Part shown: positions 53,431-63,600 of the stretch, one piece after another
How positions within the stretch are numbered: the first letter of the stretch is position 1
How the letters are laid out: each line of letters starts with the position of its first letter
NCBI GenBank assembly: GCA_021014325.1
Contig: CM037463.1
Location: 5,570,501-5,634,500, forward strand
DNA length: 64,000 nt
Source: Plazaster borealis
Lineage: Eukaryota; Echinodermata; Asteroidea; Forcipulatida; Labidiasteridae
Direction: 5' to 3'
Notes under the pieces: generated by a model
The model's database searches: none
Seen by the model: only the letters and a program-made list of their open reading frames with translations
Told to the model about the DNA's origin: nothing
Program-made: the position numbers and the translations under genes

Positions 53431-53625
53431 CTGATTTCATAAAGCTGTTAAGCAGAAAATACTGCTTAGAAAATTTGTTCACTAAGCAAAAGATGAGTTG
53501 GGTACCAGTTGCAATAAGTTGAACTTTATGGCATTTTGACTGGTAACCTGGCTCTGCTAAGTAGGAATTTTTATGCTTAGCAAGTTTTTGTGCTTACAAT
53601 GTACATGCTTTATGAAATTGGGCCA
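53431..53625. mobile_element. Foldback family D copy
   Basis: GGTCCTGATTTCATAAAGCT-GTTAAGC..TTTGACTGGTAACCTGGCTC..GCTTTATGAAATTGGGCC. Confidence 0.8.
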
Positions 53626-54229
53626 AGGAAATCAGGCACAGGCTGAATGAAACCTGACGTCCTCTTGTCCTTAAAAAAAAAAGATCCTCGTCTCTTGTCA
53701 CATTTGTGTTCTGCCCTGGATGGAAATGAAGAGTGGCAGGGAGAGGAAACTGAAAGCTGTCATGAAAGCTCATCTCCTCTGTAGCTTGACTGTTAATGTT
53801 ATTACTTGGGTTGATCTTATCCTTGATCTCTAAACCCCATAAATAGGGCTAATCATTCCCCTTATCCCCTGTTATGCAATCCCGACCTCCTTGCTTTTTA
53901 AAGGGCCATAATTTTTAAGAAATGTTTACTAAGCCGCCAGATATTTACACAGTGAAGAAAGTGAACGTAGTGTAAGAAATACCCAAAGGTGTTTTGACAA
54001 AAGACTTTTTGTTGCTGAATATGGCATGTATGTTAGAAGAATCTGCACCTAGGTGTGACCAACAAATGTCATTGAATTTCTTATTTCAAAGAAAGTGCAT
54101 TGAATAACTTGTTTGCATGTGGTTTTTGGCCGCTGTAATATACCACTGTACATGTATTATACATTACATATTTATGCAACTTGTACTATATAGATTAAGT
54201 ATACAATTTGTTGCTAATATTATTTGGGT

Positions 54230-54395
54230 TTTCATCTTTCAACCTACCGAGGTGTAAATATGCACGGTATACTCTGGATGCTTTTTGAGTTGTGTGGTGA
54301 AAAAATTCACATTCATAGTCATACTACTAGGATGGGATTCAAACCCACGACCCTTGCCATTCTAGAGCAGATTTGTTATCACTAGACCTAGAGCC
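54230..54395 (-). repeat. tRNA-derived SINE, second family
   Basis: Minus strand: GTCTAGTGATAACAAATCTG..CTAGAATGGCAAGGGTCGTG-GGTTTGAATCCCATCC (B box 54335-54345). Body toward 54230 has AGAGTATACCGTGCATATTT. Relative at 63480-63600. Confidence 0.7.
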
Positions 54396-54399
54396 AGAG

Positions 54400-54565
54400 G
54401 GGTGTCTGGGTGTCTTTTGGACACCCTGTTTTAAATTTGGACACCCTGTTTTGTAATTTACATGTAAATGTTTGTAAGTGAACAATTTGGACATCCAGTT
54501 TTTAAATTTCCAGCAAATTTGACACCCTTTTGCCAAATCCTGGCTAAAACCTTGTGCACGCCTAT
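54400..54565. mobile_element. Repeat family G, copy 2
   Basis: GGTGTCTGGGTGTCTTTTGG-ACACCCTGTTTTAAATTTGG.., TTTCCAGCAAATTTGACACC.., GCCAAATCCTGGCTAAAACC. Ends near CTTGTGCACGCCTATGG. Collinear with 8058-8220. Confidence 0.8.
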
Positions 54566-56659
54566 GGTCTTCATGCACCTGATGCACCTGTTCACAGCAA
54601 GAGGTACACTGTACATTAAAATGTGATTGAAACACAAGAGGGGAATCCCAGCTGATGAATTATTTATCAGCAGTGCACATTGCACCAAGATAAACCACAA
54701 AAGCCACATGGTACAATGTGCATGATGTAATGGACCTCAGAACTGAAACCAGTCTGACATAATCAACCAACTGATCCCCATGGGTGAGCATGGGGGGAGG
54801 GGGGCCGGAAGTGGTTGTAGCAGGCTCACCAGGTAAACACATTGTTTTCAGACATGTGCGCATGCTCAGAACTGCGTAAACAATGTGAAAATGACCTGAC
54901 GGATGTCTGCTGCCACCTACAGTAGCGTCCCTGTTAAGGGCTTTTGGCACGAGGGAAATAAGCAGGGGGTTCATGGCTTAAGAACACAATGTTGTCAAGT
55001 CAACATCGTGTGAAATGTACCTCTGCTCTGCACAAGCACGAGTCCAGAGTCTTTTTATGACTATGATCGAGACCAGCAACAAAAAAACACAACGTTGTGA
55101 AATTTCACCACGAGCGTCTGTGCATGCTGTGTGAATGAACACCCCACGCGCGCGCTCTCACAGAAACCAAGGACCATGGTTTAGTTAGAACTACATCATG
55201 CATGCGCAAAAGATGAAGAATCTGTGACACAGGACGTCGGTTTCTGTCCAATGGTCAAGTTCGAGTGTGACTAACGTCTGTGGTCAAGACAACTGGCGCA
55301 CAAGTCCAAGGACCCTAGTTTGCCTTTGTCATGTGAAAAGGGCTTAAGTGTTGCATTGTAATCCGTCTTGTTCACCCCAGTCTCATGTCATACAGGTGTA
55401 ACTGTTAACAGTTATTCATCTCCTTGTACCTGTTAACAGTTACAACAGATACTTGATCCCCCCCTAGTGTGGGTCTGGCTATCAGTGCCTGATGGACTTC
55501 CCCAGGGGGCTGAGCTCTTAATCCCATTACTGGAGGGAAAGCAAGCTCCATGATGGGGATTATAATTTGCATGTTAATGGTGCATCAGACATCCTTCAGC
55601 TTGCAAGGTTGATCTTTTTAGAAATTGTATCCAGTTGGTCTGCTGTGTGCATTTAGTCTGACTCATGGGATTGGGTCATTGGGGGGCAGGTCAGGTGGTG
55701 CAGCACCCCCAACTGTTTGGATGGGGGTGCTGGAATATACTACAGCACCCCCTACTTTTGAAACATTGTATGCACATTCTTTGCAAGAATAGTTCTTACC
55801 TTAAAAAAAAAAATCTTACATATTTGTTTAAAATACATTAACAAAATGTTAAATTCCCACTATTTTGGCATCGCACTCTAAATGTACATCCAACTTTTAT
55901 GACATTCTCACAAGCTAGCATGCATGCAACCAGGGACCTCCTGGCAGAAATGTTCTCGCAGGCCGGGGAAGGGGAGGGGGGTTGTTGTTGTTGAAATGCA
56001 GCCTTCCTAAACCCCATTTTCTAGATGGCTTTTTACTGTTTGTACAAGATGTAGTACAGATGTGGTGTGTAATATTTTAAATGCTTTTAGCAGATTATTC
56101 TACTTACGTAGGACTTTGCCCAATTCCCCTTTCCTTCTTCACATCCATGCACAGGCAAATTGTGTTGTTTTTGTGTATGTCCTACACAGTGTTTTTCGTC
56201 ATTGCCCAGACGTAATTACACTCGCGTACATGTACATGTTGTACATGTGTACAGTGTACACACGTCTTGCACAGGTCTGGATTTAAATGTATCTCATGTC
56301 ACGAACGTGCTTTGTATACTTGTACAATTGATGTCTGTGGATTGTGAAAAATGGAATAATGTAGTGAAAAGACAGGGGCGTAACAAGACATTTATTTTTT
56401 TTTCAGGGGGGGGAGGTGCAAAGAAAAGAAAAAATTTGGAGGTGAGGGTTGGGGGTTTAATGTATCGAACCATTCTTTCGATCCCACTTGGGGGTAGGTG
56501 GAGGAAGGGTTTTGAGTGTGGAATCCCCCCCCCCCTGCCGGGTAGCTAAAAAAGTGCGATTTATAACAATGCATTGTAACACACGGGACATACATGTACT
56601 CCCCAAAAGGCACAGCCGGAACCAAGATTATTGTGATAATGATGTCAGGATCTGCGAAA
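54566..56659 (+). other. MYO5 intron 1, mostly unique
   Basis: Includes a hairpin CAGCACCCCCA../..TGGGGGTGCTG (55701-55732) with a third CAGCACCCCC at 55743, the candidate regulatory cluster below, and a G-run/C-run pair near 56405-56535. Confidence 0.45.
55519..55578 (+). promoter_or_regulatory. Candidate enhancer: two TAATCC sites and an octamer
   Basis: TAATCC (55519-55524), GGATTA (55557-55562, the same site reversed) and ATTTGCAT (55565-55572, canonical POU/Oct octamer) followed by TTAAT, all within 60 bp of repeat-free intron. TAATCC is the Otx/Pitx-class homeodomain site. Short motifs occur by chance, so this is a hint only. Confidence 0.3.
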
Positions 56660-56748
56660 CTCTGCGCTTACGTCGCCCTGTAAAGCACATAGTTCTATGG
56701 GCCACAAGCACAGAATTCCGCGGTAAGCAGAGCCATGAAATTTGACCC
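56660..56748. mobile_element. Foldback family E, partial
   Basis: CTGCGCTTACGTCGCCCTGT-AAAGCAC..GCACAGAATTCCGCGGTAAG-CAGAGCCATGAAATTTG. Confidence 0.75.
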
Positions 56749-56901
56749 ATGTGGTTTGGGTCAATAGGCTACAATTAAACAGTGTGTGATGTGAAATGTA
56801 CCAAAGTGTACTACATTATAACATTCATCAATCTGTATAAAAAACCAGGAAAAAACAATGTGTTATAATGAAAAATAAGCCTGAACAGTGTACACGTAGG
56901 T

Positions 56902-57109
56902 TGCAGTGTCACTGTCTTCCACCCGGTTAGAACAGCAAGAATCGTTCCACATCGGTGTATGACAATTACTTACAATTTACTCCCATTTTATTTTCTTGTG
57001 CAGGGTGCAGTGTCACTGTCTTCCACCCGGTTAGAACAGCAAGAATCGTTCCACATCGGTGTATGACAATTACTTACAATTTACTCCCATTTTATTTTCT
57101 TGTGCAGGG
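56902..57109 (+). repeat. Tandem duplication, 104-bp unit x2, across MYO5 exon-2 acceptor
   Basis: Units 56902-57005 and 57006-57109 are near-identical and each ends in TTTTCTTGTGCAGGGTGC. Both keep the polypyrimidine tract and AG. Because 104 is not a multiple of 3, use of the upstream acceptor shifts the frame and meets TGA within about 21 codons. Confidence 0.93.
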
Positions 57110-57218
57110 TGCCCGCGTGTGGGTACGAGACCCCGATCTCGTCTGGAAAGGAGGAGAACTCAAAAAAGACTACAAAGATGGAGATAAACTTGTGGATATC
57201 GAGCTAGACGATGAAGGA
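57108..57218 (+). CDS. MYO5: MYO5 coding exon 2
   Basis: Acceptor ..CTTGTGCAG ends at 57107 and donor GTGAGT begins at 57219. 37 codons, phase 0 at both ends: GARVWVRDPDLVWKGGELKK then DYKDGDKLVDIELDDEG, the SH3-like N-terminal subdomain. The acceptor and the 100 bp before it are tandemly duplicated, so a second equivalent acceptor ends at 57003. Confidence 0.94.
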
Positions 57219-57557
57219 GTGAGTAGTGCTATAACTCATCAAATGATTTAAATTTTGACTTTTGATGTAAATTTATTGTCTACTCATTTCATTTTGAAGC
57301 CTGTTGGGAAAAAAAAGACACTAGATAGTCGCACTGCCCGAGAGGAGAGGAACATGAACAAGTCAAACTGGGGCTGTGCAGTGGGGACCAGACTGGTCAA
57401 TCTTCAGACTCTACATTTTGTTATCCCGTAATATTTTCTGTCCATTTAACCCTAACCACCCCAGGCCTGCCAAAATCAAACAGATAGTTTTGTTGAAATT
57501 TGGATGGTTTAGTACTGTGAAAAGTACCCACTAAATCACAGTCCAGAAGCACAGAAC

Positions 57558-57665
57558 CTGTTGGAGTATGATGGGTTGTGTACTGTTCCAGTACATAAAC
57601 TGTTGGAGTATGATGGGTTGTGTGCTGTTCCAATAAGTAAAACTGATGGAGTATGATGGGTTGTG
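57558..57665. repeat. Minisatellite, 42-43-bp unit, about 2.6 copies
   Basis: CTGTTGGAGTATGATGGGTT-GTG..CTGTTCCA starting at 57558, 57600 and 57643. In MYO5 intron 2. Confidence 0.9.
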
Positions 57666-58327
57666 GAAGCTTTCTGGTAGAAATGCTATTAGTGAAAACT
57701 TTACAAACTGCTTTTACTAACCTACACAATTTTGATTTCAGTATATACCTTATAGGCCTATTGTCCATTTGAGAAACTTAAAAACTTTGCATCATATGGC
57801 CACATATACAATGTAAGGTACAAAATACAGTACATGAGATATAAAACAAGTGTGGCACTGGAAATATTTTAAGACCTGAGTAAATCTGTCACGTTAGCAA
57901 TTTTTTGTAGGTTCCTCAAACCACCCCAAAATTGTTCCAACATGTGAAATATACAGGCTTATACTGAAAATAATGTAATTTGATTCTTATTACTTGTTTA
58001 ATAACCATCAAATTTCAATCTAATAATCTAAAAAATATATAATAATGGAGAGGAAATTACCTAAAATATTTCTGTACATTTTTCGTTGGAAATTAAGGAA
58101 ACTAAACAAAAAATTGAAATATTAAATAAAGTATCAATCCAAATCATTTCCAGTATGAGCCTGCGTGTTTACAAGTTGGAACACGTTTTAGGTGGTTTCA
58201 GGTACAAATTACAAAAACTGCTAAGGGTGACTGATACAAAGTGTTATTGTGTTTCTTGTCGTAAACCCCTTTTAGAGGAATCTTGATTAAACATGTTTGT
58301 TCTCAAACTTTGTTCACCCTAAACCAG
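57666..58327 (+). other. MYO5 intron 2, remainder
   Basis: AT-rich; no repeat family or coding signal recognised before the exon-3 acceptor. Confidence 0.5.
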
Positions 58328-58496
58328 GAGAAAAGCATTCCACTGAAGAGCAAGGATGACCTGCCGCCGTTGCGGAATCCAGACATTCTCATCGGGGAGA
58401 ATGACCTGACGTCTCTTAGTTACCTTCACGAACCCGCCGTGCTGTTCAATCTACAGGAACGCTTTATCCGTAGCAATGCAATCTACACATACTGCG
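58328..58496 (+). CDS. MYO5: MYO5 coding exon 3
   Basis: Acceptor ..CTAAACCAG ends at 58327 and donor GTAGGT begins at 58497. 56 codons plus one base: [20 protein letters not shown].., [37 protein letters not shown]. This is the start of the motor domain (NPDIL..NDLTxLSYLHEP). Its last ~26 bp and the donor are echoed in the downstream intron. Confidence 0.97.
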
Positions 58497-58849
58497 GTAG
58501 GTTGGGTTGGGGCAAAGTTTGATGTGTGTACATGTACAGAATGGCAGTTAATAATTTCAGTTATCACACAAGCGCGAGTGGAATACGGAAAAATATGCCG
58601 AGTTCAATATTGGACGCAGGCCCGCTATATTTTCAGTATTCCATTAGCGGGTGTGTGATATTGAATTTATTTTCAAGGAAACTTGATGCTCAGATCAATG
58701 CAGTACGTGTTGGACGTATAGTTTAAAATAGCACAATAATCGGAGTTAGAACAGCACAATACGCAGGGTGTGATTCTAAATATCTCCCTGATTGTCGTAC
58801 AAAATCTCCCCGATTGCAAGATGCAAATGTTGGCAGCTCTTACATTGTA

Positions 58850-59820
58850 TAGCAATGCAATCTACACATACTGCAGTAGGTTTTGTTTTGGGAGGCTTTG
58901 AGTGGTTCAGTCACCGTTGTACATGAATGTACGTTCAAAGTAATACAACGATAATGAAAGTAGCTGGTAGCAGTACAATCATCACTATGTAAAGTACATG
59001 ATGTTTGCTGTAGTTGTTTTGGTGGGGGAAATTTTGAGTGGTTTCGGTATTTATGATTGTATCAGTTCTAAATAATTCAGAGCCTTTGAAAATTCTGGTG
59101 TAGCAATGGGACCTATTCATACCTGGTTTGGTGTGGTTGGGGAAGTCTTGAGTGTTTTTGTTACTGATTTATGTCAGTTCTAAATATTATCAAAAAGGGT
59201 AAGTTGCAATGTTTTGCAGTGTAATCTGCACATGGTGTGATTGTTTTGGTCGCGGGATGTTTGGAGTGGTTTCGATACTGATGAACGTGTCAGTTCTGGA
59301 AAAAAAAAAACAGATTTTAAAAGTTTCTGGTAGACATTCACCCTACACATACTGGGTTTCGTGTGGTTGGGAAGGTTCTGAGTAGTTTTGTTACTGATTT
59401 ATGTCAGTTCTAAATAATTACAAAATATTATCAAAAAGGGTAGGTTTCAATGTTTTGCAGTGTAATCTGCACGTGCTGTAGTTGTTTTGGTTGCGGGAAG
59501 TTTTGAGTGGTTTTGGAACTGATGAGCATGTTAGTTCTAAAATAAACAGCTTTTTTGACAGTTTCTGGTATACATAGCAATGCGACTAACATAATATAGT
59601 ACTTAAGATGTGGTTGGGAATGTTGTTAATGGTTTTAAATATCAGTTCTGAATAATACAAAATATCAAAAGGGGCAGGTTTTATTGTAGTCTACACATCA
59701 TGCTGCAGCAGTGTTGGGGTTGGTGGAAGGTTTGAGTGGTTTCAATACGGCTACATACATGTACAGTGCATCATGTCAGTTGTAAATAATGCAAGAATAA
59801 TGAAAGTGGCTGGTAGCAGT
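58850..59820 (+). repeat. Degenerate tandem array in MYO5 intron 3, seeded by exon-3 end
   Basis: Begins with TAGCAATGCAATCTACACAT followed by ACTGCAGTAGG, nearly identical to the exon-3 end plus donor (58471-58501). Further decayed units begin near 58980, 59101, 59203, 59335, 59445, 59570 and 59680. They share the blocks CAATG..CTRCACAT..TG, TGGTTGGGGAAG-TTTTGAGTGGTTT and TCAGTTCTAAATAAT. Unit about 115-125 bp, with an alternating pattern that gives a dimer near 240 bp (59101 vs 59340; 59203 vs 59445). Confidence 0.75.
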
Positions 59821-60011
59821 GAAGTGGACATTTTTAAATATTGATTATTCTGAACGGCCCCAAGTGACATGACAGAGTGACATTTTTCTGGGGTACAAAA
59901 CTTTATTCCAAGTATAGTTTTCCCGATTGAAAATGAAAAACAACATTATTCTACATACTACGTCTTGAAATGCATTTTGGTTTGATTCTAGGTATTTGAG
60001 TGAACACACCT

Positions 60012-60207
60012 AGGCCCATTTTCATAGAGCTGCTTAAGCACAAAAAAGTAGCTAAGCACATCAAAATTATGCTTACCAGAATAAGGTTACCAGCCAAAGT
60101 ACCATGTCACATGTACAATCTGTGACTGGTATCCTGCTTATGTTTGCTTAGCAGAAAGCTGCTAAGCATAATTCTCTGCTTAAGCAGCTCTATGAAATTA
60201 GGCCCTG
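60012..60207. mobile_element. Foldback family D, well-preserved copy
   Basis: GGCCCATTTTCATAGAGCTG-CTTAAGCAC and GCTTAAGCAGCTCTATGAAA-TTAGGCC arms; interior TTATGCTTACCAGAATAAGG-TTACCAGCCAAAGTACC. A good family reference. Confidence 0.9.
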
Positions 60208-61007
60208 ACCTGAAAAAAATAACCCAACTACATTAAATGAAGAATGCGTGGCAAACGTGATTAAGATTAAAAAAAAAATGCATCAAGCTGTGGTAGACTA
60301 CCCCTTCCCCTTTTACAGTACATGGTATGATGCTTGTGCAAACTGTCTAGACACAGTAAAAACAATTACTCCAGTTATCACTGAGAATAAGGTGACATTT
60401 AACACTTGACAGTAAATCAAAAAAGGACATGCTAAGATCATAGCAGGGTGGTAATTGCATAAGTGGAGTGGTTGCACTTATGCAGTGCTAGACCTATGGT
60501 GCACACCTGGGCTCAACTTCATGTCTCTGTTTATTGACCCCTTGAACCAACATCACATGCTGCTACTGTCTGCCATGCTCACCAATTGGGGAGACAAATT
60601 ACACATAAAAATTAGTGTAAGTGTTTAAACGCTTTGTCGCGTAAAAATGTGCAATTTATTGTAAGGCCTAATAAAAATAATTGTTGGTTTCCGGTAACAT
60701 GCTCTGAAAAATTTGGGACGGTAGGTGGGGAAAAAAAACTATTTTACAAACAAATAATTATTCTTGAAAACCAAAATATTCAGTTTTAAAATGCAGTATC
60801 ATAAAATATATCATAGAAATATATAGAATATATCAAAAATTACATCAAAGTGTTGGAGGTAGGTATTATGTGAATATTCATGCACGGACGGTCGGGTTAC
60901 CGGAAAACATTTTTTTTTATATATTAGGCCTAATACACTAATACATGGGGACATTGACTCCCTAAATGGCACAACTAAGATTATTGGGATGATGACGTCA
61001 GGTGAAT
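60208..61007 (+). other. MYO5 intron 3, unique part
   Basis: AT-rich; nothing recognised. Confidence 0.45.
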
Positions 61008-61241
61008 TGGGCCAGTGCCGTAAGTGAAAAAACTACGCTTACAGTTGCGGAAATAAGCCAGTTTAATTTAAGCATACTTCAAAAGTTAGCAAGGAATTTT
61101 GTGCGTGTGTGTGTTACACATTACTAAGCAGTCCTCGCTTACACAGCTATTGCGGAAATTCAGTGCTAACCGCGTATTAACAGAGAGTAGAGGTGACTGT
61201 AAGCGCAGAATTCCATGGTAAGCCATGAAATTGGGTCCAGT
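61008..61241. mobile_element. Foldback family E, large variant
   Basis: TTGGGCCAGTGCCGTAAG..CTACGCTTACAGTTGCGG and AAGCGCAGAATTCCATGGTA-AGCCATGAAATTGGG; longer centre than other E copies. Confidence 0.6.
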
Positions 61242-61483
61242 TCTTACTGCGTTAAATTTAAGCGCCTTCTAAACTTTGTCTTTGCCACATTTTAGTCATG
61301 ATCACTGATGAAGTGGAAAAAAGCAGAAAAAAACAAAAAGGGCACATTACACAGCGTGGGTTTTTCAATAAAAGGTTGAAAATTATGCGTGACAATATTC
61401 TGTTTTTCTAACGATTCTAATTATAGTTATTTGTAAAAGTATTTAGGATAACAAATATATAAAAAACAGCATCGCTTAATACT

Positions 61484-61682
61484 GCAGACTGGATACTTCA
61501 CAGAGGCAATCCCGTCATTGCCTTGGTGCCCCTTGAAATGTTCCAGTAGAAATTTACAATTTCCTCATAGAGGAGTAAAATGGAGTTTTCTTCTTTGTAA
61601 ATTTCCTCATAGAGGTGCCCTATACAAAGGAGAAAACGCCTTGGTGCCCCTGCCCTTTCAAAAGCAAAGTGTCAGACCTGAT
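61484..61682 (+). mobile_element. Family F repeat with internal duplication
   Basis: CTTGGTGCCCCTTGAAATGT..; AATTTCCTCATAGAGG occurs twice (about 61559 and 61601), so about 42 bp is duplicated. Lies just before the MYO5 exon-4 acceptor. Confidence 0.75.
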
Positions 61683-61776
61683 GCTGTTCAACTTTCCTTA
61701 ATGCCCAAGTGGGGAAGGGGGACAACATTTTATCAGCCTTCCTTGATTCCATTTTCTGGCTTAATTCTGTTTTCAG

Positions 61777-61921
61777 GCATCGTGCTGGTGGCAATCAACC
61801 CGTATCAGTCGCTGCCACTGTACGGTGAGGACGTCATCTATGCCTACAGGGGGCAGGACATGGGGTCCATGGACCCCCACATCTTCGCTGTGGCGGAGGA
61901 GGCCTTCAGGAAGATGTCCAG
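61777..61921 (+). CDS. MYO5: MYO5 coding exon 4
   Basis: Acceptor ..CTGTTTTCAG ends at 61776 and donor GTGAGG begins at 61922. Reads |[20 protein letters not shown].., [28 protein letters not shown]|. Contains the conserved AxNPY and [11 protein letters not shown] motor motifs leading toward the P-loop. A family-F repeat lies 95 bp upstream, in the intron. Confidence 0.97.
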
Positions 61922-62027
61922 GTGAGGCTAGGGACATGTTTAAGGGATATTTAGTGAGAGAAAAAAAAAAAGGGTGGAGGGAGGAAGGAATTGGATGAGT
62001 TTTGCCGTCATACCTTGTGGTGTTCTT

Positions 62028-62290
62028 TTCAGTTCAGTTTCAGTTTATTGGTCCTACCATGGAGAAAAATGTCCTTGCATGCTGTACATGCCATACGTAA
62101 AATAATTACACACAAACAAAAATATGCTGAATATAAATTAGATCAATTTAACAAAATCTTAGCAGAAAGCAATTAACCTCTGGGCTGATCGAGGAGACGG
62201 ACAGTGTATGGTATGAAGGAGTTGAGGTATCTGTTTGTTTTGCTTCGAAGTGACTGCCATCTCCTACCACTCCTTAGTCTGATGAAAAAT
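62028..62290 (-). pseudogene. LINE 3' end: ORF2 C-terminus and 3'UTR
   Basis: Minus strand 62280-62173 reads RLRSGRRWQSLRSKTNRYLN-SFIPYTVRLLDQPRG then TAA; the SKTNRYLNSFIP..RLL pattern is typical of the end of LINE ORF2 (x-NSFIPxAIRLLN). A short AT-rich 3'UTR ends AATAAACTGAAACTGAACTG. No upstream ORF2 remains (5' truncated). Confidence 0.7.
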
Positions 62291-63479
62291 ATATTCTTAG
62301 TGGATTGTCGATGTTACTTTTGACCGCTTCTGCTTTAGATAGAACCTTTTCTTTACAAGTTTCATCCAGGTCTATGTTTATCCCTAGGATTTGTTCATGC
62401 TTGTTTCACAACCCTTTTCATTTTATCTGTGTCTTGTTTATAAACCTCAAATTTCCCTTAAAGACTACCAGTTTTAGAATAATGCTCAATGACAATCCTA
62501 ATTCTACCTTCGGATTGTTTCGGACACAACTGAACCTTGATCTGGTTTAGTTTTAGCATCGACTGTCTCGATGGTTTTAGACACACTGTAATCCTCCACC
62601 CACTGGTCGTCATATTGTAGATTATACACGTGTATTTAATATGACTATGCAGCCAAGTATGTATCAAATTGTTCTAGCCTTACGTCAATTAGACCTCCAC
62701 CTACCCTTGATTAATAACTGACAGTTATTGAATTGATAATCCATACGTGTCGCTGGTAGGTCGTACCAAGTCGAATTACTCAGACACACCTTGATCGAGT
62801 GACATCGTTTTGCCGGGTTGCTAACACCCAGCCTTCTTCTAGTTTGGAAAATTTTGATGAAAAATTCCAAAGATTTTTCAATTGGATCAATGTACACACA
62901 GGTGTAGGTACATGTACCTTGGGGTGGGGACTGGGGTGGGTGGAAGCAGATCCAGGGGATGCAGAATTGGTGCATGTATGTATCAAATTGTTCTTGCCAT
63001 ACGTCAATTAGACCTCCACCTGCCCTTCTGGCAAATTTAATCAAATGACTGTTTCTATACACATGTCATATCAGCAGAGTGGGGATAGCAGAACAAAATA
63101 ATACAAAAGGAACAATGCTGTCCTCACATTGGAATCCTTTGTATGATTGTGTCTCACATTTTTGTGTGTGCTTAGTCTGTGGAGAGTGTTAAGTTAGAGG
63201 GACAAAGGAAAGTCCTCACATTGATAGCAATAAATTGATGTACAGGTATGTACATGTACATGTACATGTATGCAAGTGCTTACAAACTGGATAAGTGGCT
63301 GTTCAGACCTCCTGACATATGACACTTTGCCCCCACAGTAAGCCACCTGGACCCAACTCTGGGTTTAACCCCACTCCCCATGTGGGACTGCTGTTTCACT
63401 TTTTTCTATTATAAGCAAAATATGAATATTATTTGGTTTTACCCATACACTGATGTGTGTAAAGCACTGTATACTTAGT
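62291..63479 (+). other. MYO5 intron 4, mostly unique, one dispersed direct repeat
   Basis: GTATGTATCAAATTGTTCT..TACGTCAATTAGACCTCCAC-CT occurs at about 62657-62710 and 62973-63026 with few differences. (ACATGT)n at 63250-63271. No next MYO5 exon found. Confidence 0.55.
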
Positions 63480-63600
63480 ATTTTCCCAAGTCTAGTGAAC
63501 AAAATCAACAGGCATTATACTCGGGTGGGATTCGGTTGTCATTCTAGAGTAGATGTCTCACCACTAAACAACCAAGATTGCCCAGTAGCTAGAGGCAGTT
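63480..63600 (-). repeat. tRNA-derived SINE, second family, copy 2
   Basis: Minus strand: TTGGTTGTTTAGTGGTGAGA..CTACTCTAGAATGACAACCG-AATCCCACCCGAG; head matches 54230-54395. B box mutated. Confidence 0.65.

Noticed and set aside
56373..56535. Possible CAGGGGCGTAAC-ended transposon
   Set aside because: The right end cannot be matched beyond a C-run; insufficient evidence.
62685..63062. 125-codon minus-strand frame as a gene
   Set aside because: Spans a dispersed direct repeat and lacks any recognised domain; lies in a MYO5 intron.
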